The notes: generated by a model not told the origin, from the letters alone. A stretch of 14,763 nt of DNA from Clostridiales bacterium (GCA_019421385.1 JAHZFK010000053.1:1-14763), one strand, 5' to 3'. Numbered from the stretch's first letter, positions 1-7,707 are shown. A program made the numbers and translations.

Positions 1-2
1 TT

Positions 3-203
3 AGTCAAAAACGATTCGTCGTGCATCTGCTGCTGGATAATGATGCGGTCGGTATGGAGCAGCTCGTCTGCTACACTGATCTGGGCAATGGCGTTGCACG
101 GGTGGACCGCCTGTGGCGCGCGTTGGTGGATGTGCGGACGGACGAGGGCTCGGAAGTCTTCGACCAGACTGCCGCGAACCTGATTGCAAGCGAAACCGAA
201 TAA
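3..203 (+). CDS. 3' end of an unidentified gene (left-truncated)
   Basis: This frame is open from the left edge and ends at TAA 201-203, so about 66 C-terminal residues are visible; the start lies outside the window. I see no recognisable motif. The tail is acidic and ends in ASETE. A good intrinsic terminator follows 8 bases after the stop, which supports this frame as the true end of a transcribed gene. An internal ATG at 21 has no convincing ribosome binding site. Because it sits just ahead of the conjugative-element genes on the same strand it probably belongs to that element, but I do not recognise the family. Confidence 0.55.
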   Translation, partial: SQKRFVVHLLLDNDAVGMEQLVCYTDLGNGVARVDRLWRALVDVRTDEGSEVFDQTAANLIASETE

Positions 204-211
204 ACGGCAAA

Positions 212-247
212 GGCTGGTATGATTTCCTGTCATACCGGCCTGTTTTT
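212..247 (+). terminator. Intrinsic terminator
   Basis: An 11-bp stem (212-222 with 230-240, one G-T wobble) with a 7-base loop is followed by TGTTTTT at 241-247. It lies directly after the stop codon at 203 and separates that gene from the secreted-protein gene at 272. Confidence 0.8.
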
Positions 248-271
248 GTGAACAGAGAGGAGCGAGAAGAC

Positions 272-643
272 ATGACGACAAAGAAATTGCGCTTTCCCAT
301 TTTGTTGCTGGTTTTATGGCTGCTGGCGGCCGCCCTGTTGCCGCAGTCATACGCGGCGGGCGGCACACACCGCGTTGAAGTACAGAGCGGCACGGGTTAT
401 ACATCCAGTGAAGTAGGCATCAACGTGTGGGAAAACGGTGTGGCACGGGATGTTTCCTTTGCGCCGCTGGACGGTTACCGCATTACGGCCCTGCATGTCT
501 CTTATAGCGATGCATCAGCCAGTGCAGCGATCGACGCAGCGAAAATGCCGACGCAGCTTATCGTGGGTGGTATTGTGTTGCCGCTGAAATATGCGGCGCG
601 TATGGTTATTTTGTACGATTTTACCACCCAGCAACGGTTTTGA
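272..643 (+). CDS. Small secreted protein of unknown function
   Basis: The product has 123 residues. A Lys-rich N-terminus (MTTKKLRF) leads into a hydrophobic core at about residues 9-24 and a signal-peptidase-like site after SYA, giving a mature secreted or surface domain of about 95 residues. That domain has no cysteines and looks beta-rich. ATG 272 was chosen because AGAGAGGAGCGAG lies just upstream; the same frame is open back to 113 but that stretch runs through the terminator at 212-247 and overlaps the upstream gene. It stands alone between a terminator and the element operon. I do not recognise the family; small exported proteins are common cargo or surface components of conjugative elements, but this is inference. 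Confidence 0.7.
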   Translation: MTTKKLRFPILLLVLWLLAAALLPQSYAAGGTHRVEVQSGTGYTSSEVGINVWENGVARDVSFAPLDGYRITALHVSYSDASASAAIDAAKMPTQLIVGGIVLPLKYAARMVILYDFTTQQRF

Positions 644-768
644 ATACAAGACCAAATTGCAAATATAGGACAAAATGGAAAAAGAAAAGTTTGAAATTCA
701 GTAAAATACGAAAACCAATTACCGCGACCTGTTATGAGTATGGGCGGTAAAATGAGGAGGTGTTATTT

Positions 769-1797
769 GTGATCGCGCAAGATATGCTGCCGGCCATGCG
801 GCTGATCGGCTGGTGCAAAAACATAGACCAAAGCTGCACAGGCCGCTTCCCGGAATTCTTCCGTCTCTCGCTGATGCGCAGTCTGGTGCGTAACGGTTTC
901 GTGCGGCCATATTCCGCGACCTATGGCTGGCGGCTGACAGCAGACGGCTACCGCTGGCTTGAGATGCATGACTGTCCGATGCAGCCAGACCAGCATACCC
1001 AGCGTTCCAAACGCAGGTTCGAAAACGCTGCCGTGGCCGTGACCATGTTCGCTGCCGACATAAGCCCGTTTATGAGCAGTATCGAGGAATTCAGCCAGCA
1101 GGACGGATATTTGCCGGCATTTGTCCTGCGTGCAGGGGCAAACCAGAATGTGCTGGGCAGTAATCTGGTGACCGGTTTTATCCGACTGGGTGATACCTTG
1201 CTCGCGGCGCATTATCCCCACGCCGATAGGCGCGTCTTTCTGCAGCGGGAATATGATTGCTTGCAAACCATTTCGCTGCGCTGCCGCTGCACGGATACCG
1301 GCTATCTGTTCTGCGGTGAAAGCTATACATCGGCTTACCGTGCCCTGCTGCACGAGCAGGTCAAAAGTGCCGGTAAGAAATCAGGGACATACGGGCAGCT
1401 GGCAGGCGAGGCATCGCACGCCTGTCTGCTGTCCTGTGACCGTCAAGGCGCGTTCCAGATGCAACTGATGCGTATCCCGGGTTACCGGCTGCCGCTCTCC
1501 ATGATGCTGGGAGAGCAGGCTGGCAAAATGGTAGAGATGGGGTTGCCGGCCTGTGACTTCATTGACCCGCGTTTGCATCAGCCCGCCATCATCTCGCTTG
1601 ACATGGATCTGTGTCATATCAAGCGAGCTGCCGTACAGGCGCGGGAGGCAGGATACAGCAATCTGATTCTGGTAGTGCTGGATTTTCAAAAAACCTTTCT
1701 GGAGCAGATTTTCCCGCCGCCTTTTTTTCGGATTGTCATTATCCCGGACGAACCCATTCGAAAGCTGGAAGAAGGTGCTTCCCATGCGTCTGTCTGA
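769..1797 (+). CDS. Winged-helix protein, replication-relaxation-like
   Basis: The product has 342 residues. The start is GTG 769, with AGGAGG at 755-760 and 8 bases of spacing; GTG 760 would overlap that site. Residues about 30-66 read as a winged helix, ending in a wing with WRLTADGYRWLE, the type of motif seen in the replication-relaxation family of Firmicute mobile elements. The C-terminal 70 residues have alternating hydrophobic strands (LILVVLDF, FRIVIIP) as in an alpha/beta domain. Its stop lies 14 bases inside the next gene, the VirD4-like coupling protein, so the two are probably translationally coupled. A DNA-binding role in element replication or processing is likely from context. 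The family assignment is tentative. Confidence 0.6.
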   Translation: MIAQDMLPAMRLIGWCKNIDQSCTGRFPEFFRLSLMRSLVRNGFVRPYSATYGWRLTADGYRWLEMHDCPMQPDQHTQRSKRRFENAAVAVTMFAADISPFMSSIEEFSQQDGYLPAFVLRAGANQNVLGSNLVTGFIRLGDTLLAAHYPHADRRVFLQREYDCLQTISLRCRCTDTGYLFCGESYTSAYRALLHEQVKSAGKKSGTYGQLAGEASHACLLSCDRQGAFQMQLMRIPGYRLPLSMMLGEQAGKMVEMGLPACDFIDPRLHQPAIISLDMDLCHIKRAAVQAREAGYSNLILVVLDFQKTFLEQIFPPPFFRIVIIPDEPIRKLEEGASHASV

Positions 1798-3214
1798 GCA
1801 GATCGCCAAGATGGAGGACCGGCTGCTGCAAAAGGCGCAGCGCTGGCGCACACGGCACCCGGGCGACTGGCGGCTGTATGCGGTGCTGGGAGGTGTTGCC
1901 TGGTATTTCTATGGCATGTTGATCAATTCCGTCCGGCTCGGCACACGCCAATCCTTCCAGCCGGACAGCGGCGTAGCGGACATCTGGGTCGTAAATCCCG
2001 TCCTCAACCTGATCGCGCCGTTCACACTGACCGGCCTTGGCGTTACGGCCGCGCTGCTGACGCTGGTTTTGCTGTGCAGCAAAAAGGCGCGGAACTGGCT
2101 GCTTGGGTATCACGCCGTGCGGGACAAGCGTGGCTTTGATATCCTGCCGGATGGTACGCACGGCTCGTCCCGTTTTATGAACCTCCGTGAAATGGAGCGT
2201 ATTCTGGAAGTTGGCAAGCTGGATGCGCTGACCGGCACAGTTTACGGCAAGCACAAAGATGATCCGCTGGATGCAGACCAATATGCAAACTACATCGCAG
2301 CCAGCGCAAATAGCGGGCTTGCCGGCAACCTGCTGGTGGTGGGCGCGCCCGGCACCGGCAAAAGCCGCGGCTTTGTCCGGCCGTATGTGTTCCAGTGCGT
2401 CAAGCGGCGGGAAAGCATCGTCCTGACCGATCCTAAAGCGGAATTGTTTGAGAGCATGGCGGGGTATTTGACCGATCAAGGGTACGAGGTGCGGGTATTC
2501 AATCTGTTGGATATGGAGCACTCGGATCATTGGAACCCGATCGGCGAAGCAGACCATGACCCGCGGCTCATCCCGATCATCGCGTCCACCATCATCACCA
2601 ACACCTCCAGCGAAAAAGAGGCCGGGGATTTCTGGAGTAAAGCCGAGCTCAATCTGCTGACTGCGCTTTTGTACTATGTGCAGCGCGAAACAGACAGCGC
2701 GGATCGTTTGCTGCCGCTGCGTGACCGGCGGCTGGGTCGGGTGCTGCAGCTGCTCACTGAGGACGGCCTGCGCCGCATTGACGCGGAGTTCCGCCATCTG
2801 CCGGCCGGGCACCCGGCCAAAGGCCCGTATGGCCTGTTCCTGAACGCCAAAGAAAACCTGCGCGGCAACATCGTGATCGGCCTCGGCAATCGCCTGAATG
2901 TCTTTCAGGACAAGCTGGTGGATGCGCTGACATCGGACAGCACAATCGACCTGACGCTGCCCGGGCAAAAGCCGTGCGCATATTTCTGCATCCTCTCAGC
3001 GCAGGACAGCACCTATGCGTTCCTGTCCTCGCTGTTTTTCGCGATGCTGTTTTCGCGTTTGGAGGCATACGCCCGGCGCGAGAAAGGCGGCAAGCTGCCG
3101 GTGCCGGTCAACTTCCTGCTCGACGAATTCCCGTCGATCGGCAAGCTGGGCGACTTCAAGTGCTCGATCGCGTTTACGCGCTCCTTCGGCATGCAGTGTC
3201 AGGTGCTGATCTAG
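1784..3214 (+). CDS. VirD4/TraG-type coupling ATPase, 5' part before amber
   Basis: This is the N-terminal 476 residues of a type IV coupling protein, which recruits the relaxase-DNA complex to the conjugative channel. Two membrane segments (about residues 31-50 and 73-98) precede a cytoplasmic ATPase domain with Walker A GAPGTGKS at 188-195, TDPKAELF about 30 residues later, and Walker B FLLDEFPSIG with D447 and E448. The frame ends at TAG 3212-3214, exactly where family members have Gln in the pattern VLIQSVAQL, and the same frame continues as unmistakable VirD4 sequence to 3919. Read through, the protein would be 711 residues, normal for Firmicute homologues. Start ATG 1784 follows GAAGGTG and overlaps the upstream gene by 14 bases. 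As sequenced, the gene is probably inactive unless the amber is suppressed or is a sequencing error. Confidence 0.9.
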   Translation: MRLSEQIAKMEDRLLQKAQRWRTRHPGDWRLYAVLGGVAWYFYGMLINSVRLGTRQSFQPDSGVADIWVVNPVLNLIAPFTLTGLGVTAALLTLVLLCSKKARNWLLGYHAVRDKRGFDILPDGTHGSSRFMNLREMERILEVGKLDALTGTVYGKHKDDPLDADQYANYIAASANSGLAGNLLVVGAPGTGKSRGFVRPYVFQCVKRRESIVLTDPKAELFESMAGYLTDQGYEVRVFNLLDMEHSDHWNPIGEADHDPRLIPIIASTIITNTSSEKEAGDFWSKAELNLLTALLYYVQRETDSADRLLPLRDRRLGRVLQLLTEDGLRRIDAEFRHLPAGHPAKGPYGLFLNAKENLRGNIVIGLGNRLNVFQDKLVDALTSDSTIDLTLPGQKPCAYFCILSAQDSTYAFLSSLFFAMLFSRLEAYARREKGGKLPVPVNFLLDEFPSIGKLGDFKCSIAFTRSFGMQCQVLI

Positions 3215-3919
3215 TCCGTGGCGCAGCTCGCCGACATGTGCCCGCGTCACGAATGGGAGGAGATCGCAGCGTGCTGCGACGCCACGATCTGTCTGGGCGT
3301 CAATGATCCGACCAGCGCAAAGTTCATTTCGGAAAAGTGCGGCATGACGACTATTCAGGTGACAAACAACCAGTCCCCGCAGACGCCGCTGCTTTCCCCG
3401 CTGCAGAACAATATTCGGCCGTATTCCATGACGCGCAGCAACACGCAGCGCGCTCTCATGCAGCCGGATGAGGTGCTGCGGCTGGATAACGCACAGTGCC
3501 TCGTCCTGCTGCGCGGGCAGTATCCCATGCTGCTTTACAAGATCACCCCGGAGGAATTTGCGGCGTTTGCGCAGCTGCGTTCGGTGTCTATCACCGATTA
3601 CCCGGCGGTGCAGCCGGAGGATGATGCGGAAGATACGCCAGAGGAACCCGCTCCGCCGCAGCCGCCGGAACAAACGCCGGAACCATCACCCGAACAGCCG
3701 CCGGATCCGCCTGATCCGAAGCCGAAAACCGGTTGGGGGGATCTTTCCTCGCTGCCGCGCTATCCGCTGATCTATCCGGACGAGAATGGGTATGATACGA
3801 CAGGGACACGGGGTATCCGCCTGTCCGATGCACAGGTGGATGCAATACAGGGTACACTCGATACCATGCGTAATGACGAAAAAACAAATTATAACAACAA
3901 AGGAGACGCTGCCTTATGA
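3215..3919 (+). pseudogene. VirD4/TraG coupling protein, 3' part after amber
   Basis: This is the same reading frame as the 1784 gene after the TAG codon. It begins SVAQLADMCP and carries the end of the ATPase domain (CDATICLGVND, FISEKCGMTTIQV, the SMTRSNTQRALMQPDEVLRL segment that family members have near the end of the motor) and an acidic Pro-rich tail at about 3610-3725. A GTG at 3218 and an ATG at 3236 could start an ORF, but neither has a ribosome binding site, so independent expression is unlikely. Its TGA stop overlaps the ATG of the rep gene (ATGA at 3916-3919). That coupling suggests the intact ancestor drove rep translation. The absence of any other lesion in roughly 700 bases points to a recent mutation or an error. 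Confidence 0.85.
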
Positions 3920-4974
3920 AACAGAACCCCGAAGTACGCCCGGCATTCACGCTGATGAAGCTGAATGATGCTATTTCCCATTTCCACATGCAGATGCCGC
4001 GTTGGCTGTTTTTCGACCCGCAGTACAGCGGCTTGTCACTGGAAAGCAAGGTGGCCTACACGTTCCTGCTCAACCGCTTCCAGCTGTCCCGCCGCAACGG
4101 CTGGGTCAACCGACATGGCGAGGTTTATGTCATGTATACGCGGGAAGATCTGGCACGGGAAATGCAAGTTTCCTACCGCAAGGCAATCAGCTGCTTTAAG
4201 GAGCTTGCGCAAAAGCATCTGCTGTGGGAACAGCGGCAGGGTCGCGGTATGCCGAACCGCATCTTTCTGGCCGAGGTGCAGCTGAATGAAAAAGCCGCTT
4301 ACGCCTATGACTGTGCGCCGTTTTGTCCCGCGCCAAGAACTGCAGAAATTGCAGGTCTGGACGAGAATGACGAGACGCCTGATGCAGCGGAGCCGGCAGC
4401 CGAACAGCCCGCCATACTGGAAGGACAGCCGGACGCGGACACGGTTACGTCTGCAAGACCTGCAAAAATCGCAGTTCTTGATCTGCAAAATCCGCAGGTC
4501 TTGACATGCCAAAACGGCAGTTCAAGAAATGCTGAAGCTGCAGTTCTAGACCTGCAAAAACCGCACACAAGTAAGAAAGAGAAGAGTAAGAAAGAGAGAA
4601 GTGATACGGAGAGGAGTACGACGGTCGAACGCGCGCGCGAACGGGCGGAGCTCGATCACCTGATTCGGCGCTGCGAGTTTGACCTGTTTGAGCCGAAAGA
4701 GCAGACCGTGCTGCGTGACGCAATTACATGGCTATACTACTGCGGCGAGCTGACGATCGGTCCGTGTACCTATCCGCAGCTGCAGGTGCGAGAGACGCTT
4801 TGGCGTCTGAACTGGGAGGTGCTGGACTGCGCTCTGGCCAAGCTGCACGAAAACGAGAAGCCCGCGATGCGCAACACGCTGGTTTACACGGCAAAGGTAG
4901 TGTACAGCACGATTCTGGAGCAAGGCTGTGATACAATGCTCGATCCAGTGGTCAACCGCGGGAAGGAGTGGTAA
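3916..4974 (+). CDS. RepA_N-type replication initiator
   Basis: The product has 352 residues. Residues about 15-120 match the RepA_N initiator domain: FHMQMPRWLFFDPQYSGLS, then a winged-helix pattern with LSRRNGWVN, YTREDLAREM and YRKAISCFKEL. A low-complexity middle (about 135-235) joins a conserved C-terminal domain (about 240-345; LIRRCEFDLFE, ITWLYYCGELTIG, LVYTAKVVYSTI) of the type found with RepA_N in Clostridia (DUF6017-like). In this family the protein opens the origin, which commonly lies within its own gene; here the middle encodes tandem 23-bp repeats at 4456-4571. ATG 3916 overlaps the stop of the coupling protein, with AAAGGAG upstream at about 3899-3905. No lesions are seen, so autonomous replication of the element may still work. 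Confidence 0.88.
   Translation: MKQNPEVRPAFTLMKLNDAISHFHMQMPRWLFFDPQYSGLSLESKVAYTFLLNRFQLSRRNGWVNRHGEVYVMYTREDLAREMQVSYRKAISCFKELAQKHLLWEQRQGRGMPNRIFLAEVQLNEKAAYAYDCAPFCPAPRTAEIAGLDENDETPDAAEPAAEQPAILEGQPDADTVTSARPAKIAVLDLQNPQVLTCQNGSSRNAEAAVLDLQKPHTSKKEKSKKERSDTERSTTVERARERAELDHLIRRCEFDLFEPKEQTVLRDAITWLYYCGELTIGPCTYPQLQVRETLWRLNWEVLDCALAKLHENEKPAMRNTLVYTAKVVYSTILEQGCDTMLDPVVNRGKEW
4456..4571 (+). repeat. Five tandem 23-bp iteron-like repeats inside rep
   Basis: Five units begin at 4456, 4479, 4502, 4525 and 4548, each exactly 23 bp apart, with an approximate consensus of AGAcCTGCAAAAaccGCAG followed by tTCTtG. A diverged sixth copy lies apart at 4336-4360. Since 23 is not a multiple of three, successive units are read in different frames, and the protein shows the pattern only every 23 residues (KIAVLDLQNPQ, then EAAVLDLQKPH). 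This is a DNA-level repeat carried inside a coding region, which suits initiator binding sites of a replication origin. Confidence 0.75.
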
Positions 4975-4977
4975 TGC

Positions 4978-5529
4978 TTGAGCAGGATGTTTTACAGTGA
5001 GCCGCAGCTGGAACTACTGAAGACAGTGCGGATATTAGGTTGCATGGAAAAACGGCAAGCACGGGCGCTACTTCGGCTGCGCTATGGATTGGCGCTCCAA
5101 GCCGCAGACAGTATTGTTCGCCAGCTTAAGTTCGATGGGAAAATCAAATTCGCAGCAAAGACAGGGTTGCTCCTGTCTCCGGACGGCAAAGAAGACCTAT
5201 GTGTCCTGCGTTCGATGGATATTGCTCTGTCCTTTGCAGGGCAGTGGAATGCACCGAAGATTTTGCCGCGTAAGCCGGATTATCTGCTGTATGCTTATTA
5301 TCCAGACCGTTGCATACGCCTTTGGGTTTTGCATGTGCCAGAGAGGCTGGAGCAAGAAACAAGCATACTGGTTGACAATGCGCAGGACACATCGTCGGCA
5401 CAAAGTGCCCATGTGATGCTGCTGGATTCCGAGTCGCAAATTACTGCTATCTCGGCCGCAGTGCCGTGCATTTTAGCCTATCCTGATCAAACGGGCAGGT
5501 TGCATCTGAAAAATTGGGAGGGAAAATGA
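4978..5529 (+). CDS. Winged-helix protein, DUF5697-like
   Basis: The product has 183 residues. Residues about 10-65 look like a winged helix (ELLKTVRILGCMEKRQARAL, then SIVRQLKFDGKIKF), and the rest is an alpha/beta domain with a LLYAYYPDRCIRLWVLHVP core. It resembles the DUF5697 proteins found beside RepA_N genes in Clostridial elements, though I am not certain. The start is ambiguous: TTG 4978 has AAGGAG (4963-4968) at 9 bases, ATG 4987 is too far for it, and ATG 4974, with the best spacing, opens a frame that stops after eight codons. It follows rep after 3 bases and precedes the S1-type gene by 1 base. A regulatory or replication accessory role is inferred from position. Confidence 0.65.
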   Translation: MSRMFYSEPQLELLKTVRILGCMEKRQARALLRLRYGLALQAADSIVRQLKFDGKIKFAAKTGLLLSPDGKEDLCVLRSMDIALSFAGQWNAPKILPRKPDYLLYAYYPDRCIRLWVLHVPERLEQETSILVDNAQDTSSAQSAHVMLLDSESQITAISAAVPCILAYPDQTGRLHLKNWEGK

Positions 5530-5530
5530 T

Positions 5531-6454
5531 ATGGAAATCAACCAAAAAATACAGCAGTGGCTGGAAAAAGCCAGGGAACGCTTTTTTGCGCTTGATATCA
5601 AAGGTTTGGATGAAGCCCTGACGCCGGCAGAACAGGCGGAATGGGACAATATTTATGCCTCGTTCCGGTCTGGTTCGCTGATGCGGGGCAGGATTGTTGG
5701 GATAGAAAACATGCCACAACCGGAAGTGGAAATCAATTCGGAAATATCGGATGAGGAAGTGACGAATATGCCCTGCATGATTGTGCTGCCGTATCGCGTA
5801 AAGATTTTAATACCGGAACCATTTTTCTGGTGGCAGGGCGAAGAACGTGAAAGTTTTGTGCTGAACAACATGGCCGGGGCAAATGTGGATTTTGTGATTG
5901 TTGCAGTGGATCGGATGGCTGGGTGCGCAATCGCATCCCGAACAATGGCGCTCTCCCGGCGCAGATGGGAGGCGAAAGAAATCGCGCATGTGGAGGAAGG
6001 CAGCATTGTGGATTGTGATGTTTTAACAGTTGGACCTTCCCGATTGACGTTGTCCTGCTGTGGTTATGACGATACGCTGACGCAAATTGGCTTGTCGTAT
6101 TCCTACCTTGGCGACCTTCGGGATACTTATCGACCGGGACAAATTCTTCATGCGAAGGTGCTTTCCTTTACTGATGAACATCTGGAGGTATCGGTAAAGG
6201 CAGCTGCTCCCAATCCTTATGATGGAGCCAGACAGCGCCATCCACCGGGATCTATTCGCATGGCTTCCATCACCAGCAAATATGCCGGCGGCGTATTTGT
6301 ACGGTTGGATGATGGTTGTACTGCGGTATGCCGATATGCCCGGCATTTTTCCGATGACCAGTTCCAGCCCGGGGATACTGTTAAGGTGGAGATCGTCGCG
6401 CACAGCGATAATAAACAATGGATGCTGGCAAAAATCAAAGGAAAAATAGGATAA
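5531..6454 (+). CDS. Protein with S1-like RNA-binding repeats
   Basis: The product has 307 residues. The last 68 residues (about 240-307) are a good S1/OB-fold: GSIRMASITSKYAGGVFVRL, then PGDTVKVEIVAHSDNKQW. Two earlier segments have the same strand pattern but are more diverged: SLMRGRIVGIE at about 49-59 leading to YRVKILIPEPF, and EGSIVDCDVLTV leading to YRPGQILHAKVLSF at about 155-225. The layout therefore recalls ribosomal protein S1, with an N-terminal helical region (1-45). GGGAGG at 5517-5522 precedes ATG 5531 with 8 bases of spacing. It is the last gene of the element operon seen here. Single copies of such S1-type proteins are common in Firmicute conjugative elements; their role is not established. 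Confidence 0.78.
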   Translation: MEINQKIQQWLEKARERFFALDIKGLDEALTPAEQAEWDNIYASFRSGSLMRGRIVGIENMPQPEVEINSEISDEEVTNMPCMIVLPYRVKILIPEPFFWWQGEERESFVLNNMAGANVDFVIVAVDRMAGCAIASRTMALSRRRWEAKEIAHVEEGSIVDCDVLTVGPSRLTLSCCGYDDTLTQIGLSYSYLGDLRDTYRPGQILHAKVLSFTDEHLEVSVKAAAPNPYDGARQRHPPGSIRMASITSKYAGGVFVRLDDGCTAVCRYARHFSDDQFQPGDTVKVEIVAHSDNKQWMLAKIKGKIG

Positions 6455-6464
6455 CAGACAAGCA

Positions 6465-6494
6465 GCGGCACAGAGAATCTTGATTCCGTGCCGC
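6465..6494. repeat. Inverted repeat after the S1-type gene
   Basis: A 7-bp outer arm (GCGGCAC 6465-6471 with GTGCCGC 6488-6494) plus an inner GAATC/GATTC pair form a stable hairpin 10 bases after the stop at 6454. No T-run follows on either strand, so it may be a rho-independent-like processing or stability hairpin rather than a full terminator. Confidence 0.5.
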
Positions 6495-6619
6495 GGCTTG
6501 CGCTTTGAGGCTACACTGTTAGCAGATGGACAAAATGTTGCTGAAAAAGTAAAACAGGAGGTATTCACTTCGATAGTGGAATAATACAGGTTCGATTGCC
6601 TTTTTGCAAGGAAGGAGAA

Positions 6620-7461
6620 GACAGTCCCCGGTGGAGAACAAAGGACAGTGGCTTTGTCAAAGTCCGTTCCCGGTTTCCGGGCGGTGATAGGCTTCGTCCT
6701 GTCCGGCGTGAGATAGGACAGTCGCCCCAAGCTCTCCTTAGCGGTCACGCCCTCCCGCAACAGGAGAGCGGAAAACTCGTCAAAGCTGGCAGCAGTGGAA
6801 AGGGCTTGGCATGAGGTCTGCCGCAGACGATCTTTGTCGGTTTCAAACTTGGTTGTCCTCGGTGCGATACCCTTGGCAAGCAGGGTGGCGTTTTCCTTGT
6901 CCGGTTTGGCTTGCCCTTTGCGCTTCGCCTAGTATTCACGCTCGGTCACTTTGTTCTTGCTGCCGTTCAAGAGGTCGATTTGGTAAAGCCGCTCCCGGCG
7001 GCACATCTCCATGACTCCGCTGAGGAAATACCGCATGGCGGCTGCGGTGTAGCGGTGCTTATCTTCGGCTCTGGTGTCGCTCGTCCTGTCCATGTAGGGC
7101 TTGCGCTCCACCTCGGTAATCCGCAGACTGTTGATGACAATATGCACATGGATATTGCCGCTGTGGTTGTGTCCGTCCGGGTGGGTGCAGACAAGGACTT
7201 GGTGTCCGGGGAAATGCTCTTTGCAGTAGGCAAGCCCCCATCGACTGCGTCCCGTGGGTCAAAGCTGATGATATAGTGGTGGCTCTTGATGTCCTCTCGT
7301 TTGCTGTTTTTGCCGTACCGCAGATTTGTCTGTATGCAGGACAGGGCGAAAACCTTGTTCTCGCAGCTCAGCGTGTCCAGCCGGTAGTCCTGCCGTGGAA
7401 TGAGCCTCCCGGCTTCGTCAAGGGTGGGCTTCATGGTAAACTTGTCATGTTCAAAGGTCAT
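6620..7461 (-). pseudogene. Relaxase/mobilisation nuclease relic
   Basis: Reading leftward from 7461 the frame gives KPTLDEAGRLIPR, CENKVFALSC and KSHHYIISFDPRDAVDGGL, then breaks at about 7230 where one base is missing. The adjacent frame resumes with AYCKEHFPGHQVLVCTHPDG and HNHSGNIHVHIVINSLR, the His-rich metal-binding signature of MobA/VirD2-type relaxases, and runs to NKVTEREY before TAG at 6931-6929, in place of the Trp expected in REYWA. Beyond it the frame continues as GRLSYLTPDRTKPITARK and loses family resemblance near 6620. The N-terminus also looks truncated, with no ribosome binding site at 7461. Intact relatives nick the transfer origin and pilot the strand. This copy is dead, and it lies opposite to the other element genes, so it may come from a second element. 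Confidence 0.85.
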
Positions 7462-7534
7462 ATATGTTCATACTGGGAAAGTAAAAATCAGGGTGTTTTA
7501 AGAAAGTAATTAAAAATGCTAATGCTTTTACTCA

Positions 7535-7562
7535 TTGCAAAAAAGGCGTTAAAATGTATACT
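7535..7562 (+). promoter_or_regulatory. Possible promoter in the relic-methyltransferase gap
   Basis: TTGCAA at 7535-7540 and TATACT at 7557-7562 are 16 bases apart. Downstream there is only a nine-codon mini-ORF at 7603-7629 (MSVLPLTTL-like, with AAGGGA ahead of it) and then the hairpin at 7680-7707. The rest of 7462-7799 is AT-rich and I see no gene in it. Confidence 0.35.
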
Positions 7563-7675
7563 CCAAATCAAATAACGTATTTTCATTAAGAAGGGATGCG
7601 TTATGAGCGTTCTTCCTTTGACTACATTGTAGCAAAAGAAGTTGTGTTATATGAATGTGGGGATTTTAAGTAACA

Positions 7676-7707
7676 GAAAAAGGTATCAATCTTTCGATTG
7701 ATACCTT
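7676..7707 (-). terminator. Intrinsic terminator of the methyltransferase gene
   Basis: A perfect 12-bp stem (7680-7691 with 7696-7707) encloses a 4-base loop. Read leftward it is followed by TTTTTCTG, and it lies about 93 bases past the methyltransferase stop at 7800. Read rightward the T-run is weaker (AACTTCTACTTTT), so weak bidirectional use is possible. Confidence 0.75.

Noticed and set aside
763..1353. 196-codon open frame on the minus strand
   Set aside because: Antisense shadow of the winged-helix gene; no start signal and no motif.
1739..2968. 409-codon open frame on the minus strand
   Set aside because: It lies wholly opposite the VirD4 gene, has no family resemblance or ribosome binding site, and reflects GC-rich codon bias.
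6465..6494. Hairpin after the S1-type gene as a full terminator
   Set aside because: Neither strand has a T-run after it, so it is reported only as an inverted repeat.
6023..6760. 245-codon open frame on the minus strand
   Set aside because: Its first part is the tail of the relaxase relic and the rest is antisense to the S1-type gene, so it is not a separate gene.
3212..6931. Amber reassigned as a sense codon (TAG read as Gln)
   Set aside because: TAG at 3212 replaces Gln, but TAG at 6929-6931 replaces Trp, and the second gene also carries a frameshift. One reassignment cannot explain both, so ordinary decay is more likely.
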